From NCBI GenBank assembly GCA_026004675.1, contig BPJP01000005.1, positions 1-64,000 on the forward strand: 64,000 nt of DNA. The letters are read 5' to 3'. The notes under the pieces were generated by a model that searched no databases, was not told the DNA's origin, and was given only the letters and a program-made list of their open reading frames with translations. This DNA comes from Gemmatales bacterium. Its GTDB lineage: Bacteria; Planctomycetota; Planctomycetia; Gemmatales; Gemmataceae. Position 1 is the stretch's first letter, and each line of letters begins with the position of its first letter. Positions 53,150-62,694 of this stretch are shown here, piece by piece. The translations under genes and the position numbers were made by a program.

Positions 53150-53326
53150 CTAAATAAAAAATGACAATACGACCAGAACCACGGCGATCATGACCAGAAA
53201 GGAAACCATGCGCAGCCCCCAGCGGAATGCTTCGCGCAAGATCATTCCCCATTGGTCATAGCGCGTCGCGCTGTAGACCAGGCTAATGATGATGATCATG
53301 ATGGGCAGATGCCAGTAGATGCTCAT
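53150..53326 (-). CDS. Small two-helix membrane protein
   Basis: 58 residues starting with ATG 53326, which overlaps the stop of the upstream gene (ATGA), so the two are translationally coupled. Two hydrophobic stretches (LPIMIIIISLVYSATRY, MVSFLVMIAVVLVVLSFFI) flank a short basic loop (REAFRWGLR). It is probably a subunit partner of the larger protein. Family unknown. Confidence 0.7.
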   Translation of the reverse strand: MSIYWHLPIMIIIISLVYSATRYDQWGMILREAFRWGLRMVSFLVMIAVVLVVLSFFI

Positions 53327-53859
53327 ACGGGCGCCCATTCCGGTTTTTGCGGTTCAAGTTGAAACACAGGGCCGGCAAAGGCGTCGTAAATGACGAGAAT
53401 ATTCAACACGCCAGCGACCACTGTATAGACCCATGCCAAATCCCACAGTTTATCGCCATTTTTTTGCAATCGGTTCAATTCTTCCTCTGATGGAGCACGC
53501 TGGTAGCCGCGCAGGAAGCCCGCTTTTTCTGGAAAGCGATACTGCACGATGGCCGGCCAAACGCACACGCCCATCCAGAATTGACCGGCGAATTGGGGAC
53601 GATGCCCGATCGATGCCCAGGGCTCATCGATCCGCTTGCCCAAAACCACGATGCTATCGCCATGCGGCAGATAGACATTGCTCTTGTCGCCGAGCCACCA
53701 ACCGTAAAAAAACATCCCGTAAAGGGAGAAGAAAAACAGCAGACCCTTGCCAATGCGTCCCTGGTAGATTTGTCCCATTCCCGGAACGAGATAACTCAGC
53801 AAAGCTGCAAAAAACGAATATTCGTGAGGGCGCTGGTCTTGTCTGTCGGTCGTCGTCAT
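53323..53859 (-). CDS. DUF6677-type membrane protein
   Basis: 178 residues. It opens with a charged N-terminus, then SYLVPGMGQIYQGRIGKGLLF, a TM2-like motif (hydrophobic pair with G-x-G-Q-x-Y-x-G) found in DUF6677 and related proteins. Further helices occur at about 90 and 145-165. Acidic loops lie outside (LPHGDSIVVLGKRIDEP). The role is unknown. Coupled to the small protein behind it. Confidence 0.75.
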   Translation of the reverse strand: MTTTDRQDQRPHEYSFFAALLSYLVPGMGQIYQGRIGKGLLFFFSLYGMFFYGWWLGDKSNVYLPHGDSIVVLGKRIDEPWASIGHRPQFAGQFWMGVCVWPAIVQYRFPEKAGFLRGYQRAPSEEELNRLQKNGDKLWDLAWVYTVVAGVLNILVIYDAFAGPVFQLEPQKPEWAPV

Positions 53860-53901
53860 AAACCTGTCACCACTTGGCCATCTTTTCCGACAACGTCGAT
53901 C

Positions 53902-54537
53902 TTACCAGTTCCAGGCGAGCCAGTCCAGGATTGCCCACGTCAAGGAGCCTAACAGGATGGCAATGCCCAGCCAACCAATCAGGGACCGACCCAGCGGATG
54001 GCGCAACCACCGTACAGGGATCTTGCAGCGCAGAGCCAATCGGTCGAAACCACTGTTGATCGCAACCAGCGCACGCAACCACAGCGGCATCGCCAAGGCT
54101 TGTGGCGTTGGCGCCGTATTTTGTGTCGCCTGAGCCGGCACCAACGTCGTCTTGGGCCTGGCCGGGACTCGGCCTTCATTCTGTCGGGCCGAGGCATCCG
54201 AACCTGGCTGGTCCTTTGCTGTCGGACCTTTTAGATTGTCGGTATCAGATGTTCGTTCGTCGTCGTTGGCCGTTCGGGTCGGCTGCAACTCTTCGGGGTC
54301 CGGCAGCGAGGCATCTGGTTGGCTCGCGTTCGTCGGCGTTTCGTCGCTCGACTCTTGTGGCGTCGCTCCCTGTCCAGCAGGATGAGGAACCAGGTCGCTG
54401 AACGGATCGTCTTCTAGCTGATGAACGGGAAGCGATAACATATGTTGCAGCAAGGCGTCGAGTTCATCAAGCTGCTGTTGGGCCGATGGCTTGGGGTCCG
54501 AAGTTCGTGTCGTGGCAGGGGTGGACATGGGGCGCAT
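53902..54537 (-). CDS. Hypothetical C-terminally anchored membrane protein
   Basis: 211 residues. I chose the ATG at 54537 because GGGAG lies upstream; the longer frame adds an unconvincing N-terminus. Residues 20-35 are helical (QQLDELDALLQHMLSLPVHQ). The middle is acidic and disordered (Ser/Thr/Pro/Glu/Asp). The last 55 residues carry a helix and a transmembrane segment (LIGWLGIAILLGSLTWAIL), so the bulk is probably cytosolic. No family is recognised. Confidence 0.65.
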   Translation of the reverse strand: MRPMSTPATTRTSDPKPSAQQQLDELDALLQHMLSLPVHQLEDDPFSDLVPHPAGQGATPQESSDETPTNASQPDASLPDPEELQPTRTANDDERTSDTDNLKGPTAKDQPGSDASARQNEGRVPARPKTTLVPAQATQNTAPTPQALAMPLWLRALVAINSGFDRLALRCKIPVRWLRHPLGRSLIGWLGIAILLGSLTWAILDWLAWNW

Positions 54538-54627
54538 GCTCCCTTTGTGAAGAACGTTTGCGATTCCTGTTGCGTCGGCTTCCAAGTCGAATGATAGTTG
54601 CTCGCAACGGAGCGAATTGTAGCAACT

Positions 54628-55314
54628 ATGTCCGAGCGATTTTACCTCAATTGTTCGCTGGCGGCCGGTCGAGTGGTTCTCCAGGGTGCCGAAGCTCACC
54701 ATCTGGCTACAGTTTGTCGGGTTCGCGCTGGCCAGCAGGTTTATCTATTCAACGGCGATGGCTGCCAGTACCAGGCTGCCGTAGTCGCCGTTGCCCGACG
54801 TACCGTGGAGCTGGACATATTGGCACGCCAAGAGGTGAACCGGGAACTGCCGTTTCAATTGGTCATGGCGGCACCTTTGCCCAAGGGAGATCGAACCCGC
54901 TTTCTTGTCGAAAAGCTGACGGAACTGGGTGTCAGCTGTTTCGTCCCGTTGCGCACGCGTCGGAGTGTTGTCGAACCGAGCGACAGCCGATGCGACAAAC
55001 TCGAACGCTACGTGATCGAAGCCAGCAAGCAATGTGGCCGAAACGTCTTGATGCGTATCGAAAAGCCGGTCGATTGGTTGGACTGGTGCCGACGCCCTGG
55101 TTTACCTGAACGGCGCATCCTTGCCCAGCCGGGCGCGCCTCCGCTCGCTTGGACGGCGGGAACCGACGTCGCCTGCGCTGTCGGACCGGAAGGGGGGTTT
55201 ACCGAGGACGAACGCGACGCGGCACGCGCCGCAGGCTGGCAATGTATTGGTCTGGGTGAGCGCATCCTTCGGGTGGAAACGGCCGCCATTCTGCTGGCGT
55301 GCCGGGCACAATGA
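54628..55314 (+). CDS. rsmE: 16S rRNA (uracil1498-N3)-methyltransferase RsmE
   Basis: 228 residues. The N-terminal PUA-like part (RFYLNCSLAAGRVVLQGAEA, HHLATVCRVRAGQQVYLFNG) and the SPOUT knot (AVGPEGGFTEDE, LGERILRVETAAI) are complete. It methylates U1498 of 16S rRNA with SAM. I chose the ATG at 54628; the frame begins earlier with TTG but that part does not match the family. Confidence 0.93.
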   Translation: MSERFYLNCSLAAGRVVLQGAEAHHLATVCRVRAGQQVYLFNGDGCQYQAAVVAVARRTVELDILARQEVNRELPFQLVMAAPLPKGDRTRFLVEKLTELGVSCFVPLRTRRSVVEPSDSRCDKLERYVIEASKQCGRNVLMRIEKPVDWLDWCRRPGLPERRILAQPGAPPLAWTAGTDVACAVGPEGGFTEDERDAARAAGWQCIGLGERILRVETAAILLACRAQ

Positions 55315-55373
55315 AGAATAGCATTATCGATTCGTGGTGTTAAGTAGGTACTTGTTCCGTCGGAGCCCAGAAC

Positions 55374-55736
55374 TCAGAACGACTGCAATGCCGTTTGTGC
55401 TTCGGCCTGGATATTGAACAGCTTGTTCAGCTTGGTAATCTCGAAAACTTCGTAGATTTGCGGGTCGATATTGCAAAGAACCAGACGCCCTCCGACTTGT
55501 TGCAGCTTCTTGTTCAGGGTGATCAGTTTGGCCAGCGCGGCACTGGAGAGGTAGTCGACGTTGCTGAAGTTCAAGAGAATCTTGTGGCGACCATCATCGT
55601 CGACAAGCCGAAACAGCTCCTCGCCGATGGCTTGAATGTTCTGTTCATCCAGAATCTTGCGATCGGTGAACGTGATTACCGAAACGTCGCCGATATCTTC
55701 CACTTCAAGGCGCCGGCGACGAGGCTGCGACGACAT
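55374..55736 (-). CDS. STAS-domain anti-sigma factor antagonist-like protein
   Basis: 120 residues. After a basic N-terminus a single STAS domain shows ITFTDRKILDEQNIQAIGEE, KILLNFSNVDYLSSAALAKL with the serine that partner kinases phosphorylate, and RLVLCNIDPQIYEVFEITKL. Such proteins switch anti-sigma factors or scaffold signalling complexes. No anti-sigma kinase is adjacent. The ATG at 55736 follows GGAGG. Confidence 0.88.
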   Translation of the reverse strand: MSSQPRRRRLEVEDIGDVSVITFTDRKILDEQNIQAIGEELFRLVDDDGRHKILLNFSNVDYLSSAALAKLITLNKKLQQVGGRLVLCNIDPQIYEVFEITKLNKLFNIQAEAQTALQSF

Positions 55737-55911
55737 TGGGAGATCCTCCACACCCGGAGATGAGAACACTATATCGATGATGGAATCCATCCTAAGCCCG
55801 ACCGATCGGAAGTCAAGAATAAAACGCACGAAGCGGCCGCAGTTTGAAGAGGCGAGACAGACGAAATCGCGACGGCACGAAGAGCCATGTCGCCGGCCTG
55901 TGCGACACTTT

Positions 55912-57309
55912 TCAATAGGCGTTCTTGTTGCCGCGAATCAGACTGACAACGGTCAGCCAGAGAATGCGGAGATCGAGCCACGGGGTCCAGTGCGTAATGT
56001 AGTGGAGATCGTATTGGATGCGTTTTCGTAAAGACGTATTGCCTCGGTAGCCGTGAACCTGCGCCCAGCCGGTGATGCCCGCTTTGACGCAATGCCTGGC
56101 CATATAGTTGGGAATGGTTTTGGCGAATTGCCGAATAAAGACAGGCCGTTCCGGCCTTGGACCGACCAGGCTCATGTCCCCTTTCAGAACGTTGATCAGC
56201 TGAGGCAACTCGTCGAGGTTGGTTTTGCGCAAGATAGCGCCAAGCGGCGTTCGGCGAGGATCGTCTTTTTTCGCCCAGACGGCGCCGGTCTCCGCCTCGG
56301 CGTCGACACGCATGCTGCGGAATTTGAGCATGTTGAAAGTATGACCGTTGAGACTGCACCTCTCCTGGCGATAGAAAACCGGCCCCCGGCTGGTCAATTT
56401 GATCAAGATGGCAATGATCAACATGGGGATCGCCAGCACAATCAGAGCCAAAAGGGAAAGAACGATATCCATCGTTCGCTTGACAACGATGTTCAATCCA
56501 AAATGAGGACTTTCCCTCAGCCCAATGACCGGCAAGCCATCCAAGTTCGTGGTCGTGAAAGAAAGCCCCGCCAGATTCGGCACGTCGGCCACGAGCCTGA
56601 CTTCGACCAGGGTCTGCGACAGGATATCAAAAACCCGACGTGCTTCGTGGTAGCGGCTCATGGGCAACGAAATGAATACGTGCGAAACCCGATAACGCTT
56701 GATTAGTTCGGGAAGGTCGGCCGTCGTTCCCATAATGTGCAAATCGCTCGTCCAGCGGTTCGGCTGGTCTTCAATGAAGCCGAGATTCTTGATTCCCATC
56801 CAGCTGGCATGACGTAAAGCCCGCGCCGTCTTGCGTGCGACTCGTCCCGTACCGACAATGAGCGAATAGGTCTGGTTGTAGCCCCGGCTACGCAAAAAGC
56901 GAATGCCAGACCAACTCAAACGCCGACTGACGACCAATCCCATCGCCGTCAACAGCGTAAACAGCATCATGGTGATGCGCGAGTCATAGGGATCCTGGAC
57001 GTAAAACGACGTGGCCATCACCAACAGCGAAAGCAACGCGGTCCCTTTGATGACGCAAATGACTTCTTCTCGGAAACGACGCAGACGGTGGATGGCATAC
57101 TGGCCAGTGATGTGGTATGCGATCGCGGCGAGAACGATCACAGCCGGCATCGCCCGCCAACACATGGCGAAGTCCGGCTTCTGCTTCCAGATGGGGATCC
57201 AACCCGACTCAAAGCGAATGACGTAAGCACCGAACCAGGCGGCAGCGGTTACGATCAAATCCCAGAACAGGAACCACGCACACAGGATTTGGCTGCTGCG
57301 TTTGAGCAT
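55912..57309 (-). CDS. Undecaprenyl-phosphate sugar phosphotransferase (WbaP/EpsE-type)
   Basis: 465 residues. Four or five N-terminal membrane helices (about 10-120) and a CoA-binding-like domain (SLIVGTGRVARKTARAL) precede the C-terminal bacterial sugar transferase domain: KRTMDIVLSLLALIVLAIP, FKMLKFRSM-like segment, NLDELPQLINVLKGDMSLVG and GPRPERPVF. It would transfer a sugar-1-phosphate from UDP-sugar to undecaprenyl phosphate, starting exopolysaccharide or glycan synthesis. No other glycan genes are beside it. Confidence 0.92.
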   Translation of the reverse strand: MLKRSSQILCAWFLFWDLIVTAAAWFGAYVIRFESGWIPIWKQKPDFAMCWRAMPAVIVLAAIAYHITGQYAIHRLRRFREEVICVIKGTALLSLLVMATSFYVQDPYDSRITMMLFTLLTAMGLVVSRRLSWSGIRFLRSRGYNQTYSLIVGTGRVARKTARALRHASWMGIKNLGFIEDQPNRWTSDLHIMGTTADLPELIKRYRVSHVFISLPMSRYHEARRVFDILSQTLVEVRLVADVPNLAGLSFTTTNLDGLPVIGLRESPHFGLNIVVKRTMDIVLSLLALIVLAIPMLIIAILIKLTSRGPVFYRQERCSLNGHTFNMLKFRSMRVDAEAETGAVWAKKDDPRRTPLGAILRKTNLDELPQLINVLKGDMSLVGPRPERPVFIRQFAKTIPNYMARHCVKAGITGWAQVHGYRGNTSLRKRIQYDLHYITHWTPWLDLRILWLTVVSLIRGNKNAY

Positions 57310-57441
57310 TCCATTTCATCCTTGCAATCCAGAGTCAGCGCGCATCATGCACACAATAATGGGCTTGTAGCACGGAAAACGGAATGGTGTCAAGACGGCG
57401 CAGATATCGCTATATGGCATACTTTCTCTGTCCAACCAATT

Positions 57442-57470
57442 TTGACATTCGAGGGCCGCGCCGTTACTGT
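57442..57470 (+). promoter_or_regulatory. Sigma70-type promoter upstream of the EthD gene
   Basis: TTGACA, a 17-base spacer and TACTGT. The -35 is perfect and the -10 weak. It lies 55 bases before the ATG at 57525. Confidence 0.45.
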
Positions 57471-57524
57471 CCTGGATGATGGCACCGTCAGCAGCGCGCA
57501 CGACCGAAAGCGAAAGGAAGGATC

Positions 57525-57845
57525 ATGGTTCGTTTGACAGCAATTTATCGAAAGGGGCCGTCCCAAAAGTTCGACTTCAATTACTATGTGCACAAGCACT
57601 TGCAGCTTGTTCGCGAAAAACTCGGCGCCTTTGGTTTGCTCAAGATCGAGGTGGCAAAAGGGCTGCAGTCGCTCGACGGCACGGCTGCCCCATTCGTTTG
57701 CATCGCCAATTGCGACTTTCTCGACTTGAAATCGCTTCTGGCTGGGCTGGACAAGCACGCCGCTTCTCTGATCGCCGACGTCCCCAACTACACCGATATC
57801 AAGCCTGAGGTGCAGATCAACGAGATCATCGAGGCAGGCCCGTAA
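57525..57845 (+). CDS. EthD-family protein
   Basis: 106 residues: VRLTAIYRKGPSQKFDFNYY, HLQLVREKLGAFGLLKIE, FVCIANCDFLDLKSLLAGL and NYTDIKPEVQINEII match the dimeric alpha/beta-barrel EthD fold (ethyl tert-butyl ether degradation-like). The function is not established for most members. AGGAAGGATC precedes the ATG. Confidence 0.85.
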   Translation: MVRLTAIYRKGPSQKFDFNYYVHKHLQLVREKLGAFGLLKIEVAKGLQSLDGTAAPFVCIANCDFLDLKSLLAGLDKHAASLIADVPNYTDIKPEVQINEIIEAGP

Positions 57846-57860
57846 CAGGCGATCGATGAG

Positions 57861-58568
57861 TCAGCCACTCTCACTCGTTTGCGGGCTGGACGGAGTCGAG
57901 GAGATCGTCGCCGAGTCGACGATGCGCCCGTTGCGCAGGTGGATGATCGTGCCAGCTTCGGCAGCAGCGCGGGGATCGTGCGTAACGAGCAGCACGGCGC
58001 CGCCGTGATCGACGAATTCGCGGAGATATCCCAACACCGCAGCTGCATTGTCAGCGTCCAGGTTGCCCGTCGGCTCGTCGGCAAGCAGCAATTTCGGCTC
58101 GTGCAGCAAAGCTCGGGCCAATGCCGTTCGCTGTCTTTCGCCCGTGCTCAACTCGGCCGGCACGTGCTCCCGCCGATCCGCCAACCCGAGGCGCTCAAGC
58201 AAGCGCATGGCTCTTTGCTCGGCATCGGGCACGGCTAAAGGCAACGTCGACGCCAGGACGTTCTCCAAAACATTCAAATAGGGAACGAGGTGAAACTGCT
58301 GAAAGACGAAACCGACATTCGCTGCGCGAAAAGCGGCACGCTTGTCTGGCGAAAAAGCATAAACGTCTTCGCCATTGATCAGCACTTCGCCCTGATCAGG
58401 TTGCAACAACCCTCCTGCCGACAATAACAAGGTCGTCTTGCCGCAACCGCTTGGCCCCTGGACCGCGCAGAATTCCCCCGCCTTTACGGTGAGCGAAACA
58501 TCGTCGAGGGCGACGATCTCTCGCTGAGGACCGGCATAACACTTGCGCAGATGGTGGATTTCAAGCAT
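57861..58568 (-). CDS. ABC transporter ATP-binding protein (LolD/MacB-like)
   Basis: 235 residues with Walker A (GPSGCGKTTLL), Q-loop (FVFQQFHLVPYLNV), signature (LSTGERQRTALARAL), Walker B (LLLADEPTGN) and H-loop (LVTHDPRAA). It belongs to the MacB/LolD/FtsE class, which acts with FtsX-like permeases. The gene is 17 bases downstream of the permease gene on the same strand. Confidence 0.93.
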   Translation of the reverse strand: MLEIHHLRKCYAGPQREIVALDDVSLTVKAGEFCAVQGPSGCGKTTLLLSAGGLLQPDQGEVLINGEDVYAFSPDKRAAFRAANVGFVFQQFHLVPYLNVLENVLASTLPLAVPDAEQRAMRLLERLGLADRREHVPAELSTGERQRTALARALLHEPKLLLADEPTGNLDADNAAAVLGYLREFVDHGGAVLLVTHDPRAAAEAGTIIHLRNGRIVDSATISSTPSSPQTSESG

Positions 58569-58585
58569 GTGTCAATCGGCAACAA

Positions 58586-59926
58586 TCAACCTTCACGGAG
58601 GATGACGGCGGGGTCTTGCCGGGCGGCGAAACGCGCGGGCAGCCAACCGGCTACACAGCAGATCACCGGCGTCGCCAAGACCACCGAAAGAAGGGTGACA
58701 GTATCCAGTCGACTGCCGCCTCCTTCTCCTATGGCGTTACCTACCAGCGTTCCGACGATAAAGCCCAGCAGACTTCCGACAAGACCGATCAAAGCCGCCT
58801 TGCCCAGGAACAACCAGAAGACATCCGCGGTACGCACGCCCAGGGCCCGAAGAATACCAATCTCCAGGGAACGCTCCCGAACATTGGCGAACGTCAGGAT
58901 TGCCAGCCAGGAGATGCAGCCAAGCAGGATACATACGCCCAACCAAAAACCGACTTCGCGTTTCTCATCGCGTTGGGCTTGACGCAAGTCCTTCACTTGT
59001 TGGACCTGGTTTTCGGCCCACAGAGAAACGTCACGGAGACGTTCTTCCCCGGTTTTTTTCGCCATTTTACGGGCTTCGGCCCGCGCTAGCGCTTTGCTGC
59101 GCAATTCCAGAACCTGCGTATTCGGCAAAAGGGCTGCGATTTCCTCGCGAATCTCGGCCAGTCGATCGACCGACGCACAATTGCATTCCAGGGCTTGAAT
59201 CGCGTTGATCTTGCCGTCGCAGCCGAACAACTGTTGGGCATCTTCCAGATTGATCCAAATGGTGCCATCGTCGTGTACGTCGGTAGGGGGATTCAACTTG
59301 TGGACAGTGAATGGTCTTCCCATGAAGGTCACCGTGTCACCTTCGGCGAGCTTGAGTGGCGTATGGATGCGGTAGCCGACCACCATCTTGCCGGGAGGAA
59401 CACGTTGCAACAACGGCTTTTTGGGGTTCTTGTATTTGAAGGGGACTTCCCCGCGAATGCCCACCACGATGACCGGACTGGAAAGCCGATCTTTCATCTC
59501 TGGCCAGTCCATCTTTCGCTGAATCATGGGCAGCAAGTGATTAATCGTGGCGATCTTCGAGTTGGCCAATTTGTCCACGTATTCTTCAGGGATGAATGCG
59601 GTAAACGTGTGCTCGACGACGGCTCGGTGCACATCCTCCTTTTCGGATAAAACCAGTACGTTGAAACCAAGATTCCTCATGTTCTTGCGAACGGCATCTT
59701 CATATTTCTTCACCTTTTCCGCTGTCTCTTTTTCGACTCGCTCTTTTTCCTTTTCCGTCCGCTCAACCGCAGCGGCGACGAGTTCTTCGGTTCGGCGGTC
59801 ATGGCTGTGCAGAATGGCAACTTGAGCCACCACGCAGCCGACGGCAATCGACACCGAAAGGACGGCGAGACAAAAATTCGCAGGCCGGTAACGTATCTCC
59901 CGTGTCACCAGACGCCAGATACTCAT
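58586..59926 (-). CDS. FtsX/MacB-type ABC permease
   Basis: 446 residues. An N-terminal helix (about 15-40, LAVLSVSIAVGCVVAQVAIL), a large extracytoplasmic domain starting with a charged coiled coil (RTEKEKERVEKETAEK), and three C-terminal helices (LGVCILLGCISWLAILTFA, GLVGSLLGFIVGTLVGNA, VVLATPVICCVAGWLPARF) give the MacB/FtsX topology. It likely moves a lipoprotein or peptide, or regulates a cell-wall hydrolase. The ATG at 59926 follows GGGAGCGG. Confidence 0.9.
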   Translation of the reverse strand: MSIWRLVTREIRYRPANFCLAVLSVSIAVGCVVAQVAILHSHDRRTEELVAAAVERTEKEKERVEKETAEKVKKYEDAVRKNMRNLGFNVLVLSEKEDVHRAVVEHTFTAFIPEEYVDKLANSKIATINHLLPMIQRKMDWPEMKDRLSSPVIVVGIRGEVPFKYKNPKKPLLQRVPPGKMVVGYRIHTPLKLAEGDTVTFMGRPFTVHKLNPPTDVHDDGTIWINLEDAQQLFGCDGKINAIQALECNCASVDRLAEIREEIAALLPNTQVLELRSKALARAEARKMAKKTGEERLRDVSLWAENQVQQVKDLRQAQRDEKREVGFWLGVCILLGCISWLAILTFANVRERSLEIGILRALGVRTADVFWLFLGKAALIGLVGSLLGFIVGTLVGNAIGEGGGSRLDTVTLLSVVLATPVICCVAGWLPARFAARQDPAVILREG

Positions 59927-60177
59927 GGTACCGCTCCCTAAAAAGCGAACGACGACAACGTTCACTGTGGCCGGCCCGATCGCATTTCCAGGGCGCTTTC
60001 GCCGCCGGCACCTTTCCAGAAACCAACCTGTTTTTCATGCGAGTCAAAGGAAATGATAGAAGCGCCAAAAGAAAAACGCAACGACGAGCTGTTTACACAT
60101 TCCAGATAATCGTCCTCCTGCATTTGGTTTCGAACGGCGACTGGACAGCCTGTTGCGTTTCTTGCACAATCGCTCCA

Positions 60178-61596
60178 ATGAAAGCACGCTATTTGCTCAT
60201 CAGTCTCTTGGCTTCGTTCATGCTATTCGGCGCCCATTCGCGCCGCGGTCCCGACGTGGATATGCACTGGCAACTGCGCTTGGGCCAGATGATCCTCGAG
60301 CGCGGACAGCTGGTGACAGTGGACCCTTTTTCCTTCGCCACCACCGGACGACGTCTCCCTACCCTGAGCTGGCTCGCCCAGGCAAACGCCGCTCTCCTCT
60401 ACCAATTGGGTTCCTGGGAGCTTGTCAAGATCGTCGATAGTCTTCTCTTCGTCGGTGCGCTGGTGATCGTGTCTTTTTCGCGCTGGCTGCAAAATGTGCG
60501 AATCTTCGCCGTCCTCGTCGCCATGTCGTTGAGCTATGTGATCATGTTGCCGCATAATAGTGTGCGTCCCCAGACCTATGCTTTCTTCTGTTTCGCTGTG
60601 TTGCTGTGGTTGCTCACCAGCGACCTTGGCGATTGGACGAAGCTGCTCGGCTGTGCCGCGACTTTGCTTCTTTGGCAAAACCTGCATGCGTCGAACACCG
60701 TGGCGGCGTTTTTGCTTGTGCCACTTTTCCTGTCGCAAGCTGTTCTGTGGTGGCGCGGTCAGGCGCCTGGATTTCCACGAGTAGAACTCGGAGCGCTGGT
60801 GATCCTGGCTGGCAGTCAGTTCGCCACTCCCGAGGGATTCGGCTTGCAGCAGGTCCAGTGGACCACGGCACGCCTTGCCACTATGCGCGGCGCGACCGAG
60901 TGGTTTCCGTTATGGCATCCTGGTTTGCAAGATTTCGCCTGGCCCTTCTGGGTGGGACTCGTCGGTTCCATCGTTTTGCTGGTTCGCTTGCAATTTCGTG
61001 TATCGCTGCCGGAATTCGCCCTGTTTCTCATGATGACGGCGATGGGTATAGCGGTTTGTCGGCTGAGTGTGTTCGCCGCCCTTGGCTTGCTACCCGTTTG
61101 GGCACGCTGGCTGGAACGAGCCTTGTCCCCCGAATGGTTCGCTTGGCGCGACCTCCCGGAGTTCTCCTGGCCGACGACGGTGGCGATTAGCGTCGGGAGT
61201 GCTGCTCTGGCCCTCGCCGCTAGCTGGAGTTTGCGGCCCGATTTCTACGCCCATCACCTTCCTTTACCAGGAATCGAGGCCCTGAAACGACGTTTGCCCG
61301 AAGGTCGAATCGTCGCCGAGACTGGCTGGTGCGGTCCGCTCCTTTTTCACGGGCCTCCCGGTTGGAAAGTCTGGATGGATAACCGGCTCTACCTTTTTAC
61401 GGACGACGAATGGCGCTTTTTCGAAGAAGTCATGGCCGGCCGCGTTCCGGTGCGCCAAATCGAAGAACGTGTTCACCCCGATGCTTTTTTCCTCGACCCC
61501 AAGATCGACCTCGGCTTGATCGAATTGCTAAAGGCCGATGCCAACTGGGAGTGTATCTTTGCTGATCATCGAAGCGTCGTATTCGTGCGCCGCTGA
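60178..61596 (+). CDS. Multipass membrane protein, glycosyltransferase-like layout
   Basis: 472 residues from ATG 60178, with roughly nine hydrophobic helices. The first loop (DVDMHWQLRLGQMILERGQL, VDPFSFATTGRR, LSWLAQANAALLYQLGSWEL) has the Asp-x-x-x-H/W and Trp-Leu pattern seen in ArnT/PMT-like GT-C proteins, where it faces the periplasm. The C-terminal 100 residues are soluble (RLPEGRIVAETGWCGPLLF, WKVWMDNRLYLF). It may transfer a sugar from a polyprenyl donor; the acceptor is unknown. The weaker starts upstream overlap the opposite gene. Confidence 0.7.
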   Translation: MKARYLLISLLASFMLFGAHSRRGPDVDMHWQLRLGQMILERGQLVTVDPFSFATTGRRLPTLSWLAQANAALLYQLGSWELVKIVDSLLFVGALVIVSFSRWLQNVRIFAVLVAMSLSYVIMLPHNSVRPQTYAFFCFAVLLWLLTSDLGDWTKLLGCAATLLLWQNLHASNTVAAFLLVPLFLSQAVLWWRGQAPGFPRVELGALVILAGSQFATPEGFGLQQVQWTTARLATMRGATEWFPLWHPGLQDFAWPFWVGLVGSIVLLVRLQFRVSLPEFALFLMMTAMGIAVCRLSVFAALGLLPVWARWLERALSPEWFAWRDLPEFSWPTTVAISVGSAALALAASWSLRPDFYAHHLPLPGIEALKRRLPEGRIVAETGWCGPLLFHGPPGWKVWMDNRLYLFTDDEWRFFEEVMAGRVPVRQIEERVHPDAFFLDPKIDLGLIELLKADANWECIFADHRSVVFVRR

Positions 61597-61640
61597 AAAA
61601 TACCAGGATCGTTCTGGTTTCCGGGCTGGGAACCGACTGG

Positions 61641-61667
61641 TGCGAGGCTCCGTTTCGGCTCCTCGCA
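61641..61667. terminator. Possible hairpin terminator between convergent genes
   Basis: TGCGAGG pairs with CCTCGCA around a 13-base loop in the 108-base gap. No clear T-run on either strand. Confidence 0.35.
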
Positions 61668-61704
61668 TGGCAGAGCCGTGCTTTCCGAGCGCTTAATGAA
61701 GTGC

Positions 61705-62676
61705 TCATTTCAAAACGATAAATAGCGGACGGTGATCGGAGGCAGGGATTTTTGTGCCGGCAATGGCATGTTTGACTTCCAGCGTGTCCGCCCGGATCGG
61801 TTCAAACTTCTCGAGCATCGACTCGGAAATCAGGATGTGGTCGAGCTGTTGGCGAGTGCCTTCATATTCGTAGGTCCAGCGTCGCGTCAGGTCTTTGAAG
61901 AAGACGCGTTCGGAGGACCGCGGGCGATAAACCGGCGGCCTGCCGGTTTGGATCAAGTCGGCAAAAATGTCGTCCCGTCCGCGAATACGACGCAACACCG
62001 CCGACTGTCGGTGGGCATTCAGGTCCCCCAGCACGATGACATGTTTGCCAGCGTTCAACAAGGGCAGATAGTTTCGCCGGACGATCGACGCTTGCGCCAA
62101 TCGTTGCGCGTCGGCACTATGGCCTCCCAGCTGGCTCTTCAAATGACACGCGAACAAATGCAGCCTTTCGCCGCGATAATCGATGGCAACGCTCAAGCCG
62201 CGCGTGACGGTTGCTTGTCGTTCGTCGGAGTTGGCATCCAGTTCTTCGTCATACCATTCCGTTCCAGGGATTTCTGAACTTCGACTCTGGAAAGGCAAGG
62301 TCGAAAAGATCGCCACTTTCAGCGGCCCACTCGTCTTAGAGACCCAGAAATGCGGGTAACGGCGCCCTCCCAAGTCGGCAATCCGCTCGCGTAATGCTTG
62401 GACGTCGGAAATGGTGCCAACCTCGCATAACGCCAGAACGTCGGCGTCGATGTCCTTAATGACATTGGCGACAGCCGACCTGGCAGCTTCCCATTTCTTT
62501 TCCCGATCTTCTTTCGGCAATTTCACCCACTCTTCCTGTTTGATATCGTATTTCATGTAAAGATGGGACCGCACCAGCCACTCGCAATTGAACGTGGCGA
62601 TCTTCAAATCGGCTGACGAGTGAGCTGCCGACAACAAAAGGGCGGCACAGACTAGCAGTAACCGTTTCGAAAACAT
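61705..62676 (-). CDS. Secreted endonuclease/exonuclease/phosphatase family protein
   Basis: 323 residues. A signal peptide (LLLVCAALLLSAAHSSA) precedes an EEP domain: LKIATFNCEWL, VLALCEVG, DLNAHRQSAV and SDHRPLFIVL, which supply the metal and catalytic residues. Members cleave phosphodiester or phosphomonoester bonds; a secreted one may be a nuclease or sphingomyelinase-like enzyme. Confidence 0.88.
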   Translation of the reverse strand: MFSKRLLLVCAALLLSAAHSSADLKIATFNCEWLVRSHLYMKYDIKQEEWVKLPKEDREKKWEAARSAVANVIKDIDADVLALCEVGTISDVQALRERIADLGGRRYPHFWVSKTSGPLKVAIFSTLPFQSRSSEIPGTEWYDEELDANSDERQATVTRGLSVAIDYRGERLHLFACHLKSQLGGHSADAQRLAQASIVRRNYLPLLNAGKHVIVLGDLNAHRQSAVLRRIRGRDDIFADLIQTGRPPVYRPRSSERVFFKDLTRRWTYEYEGTRQQLDHILISESMLEKFEPIRADTLEVKHAIAGTKIPASDHRPLFIVLK

Positions 62677-62694
62677 GATTGGCTCCTCGATGGT

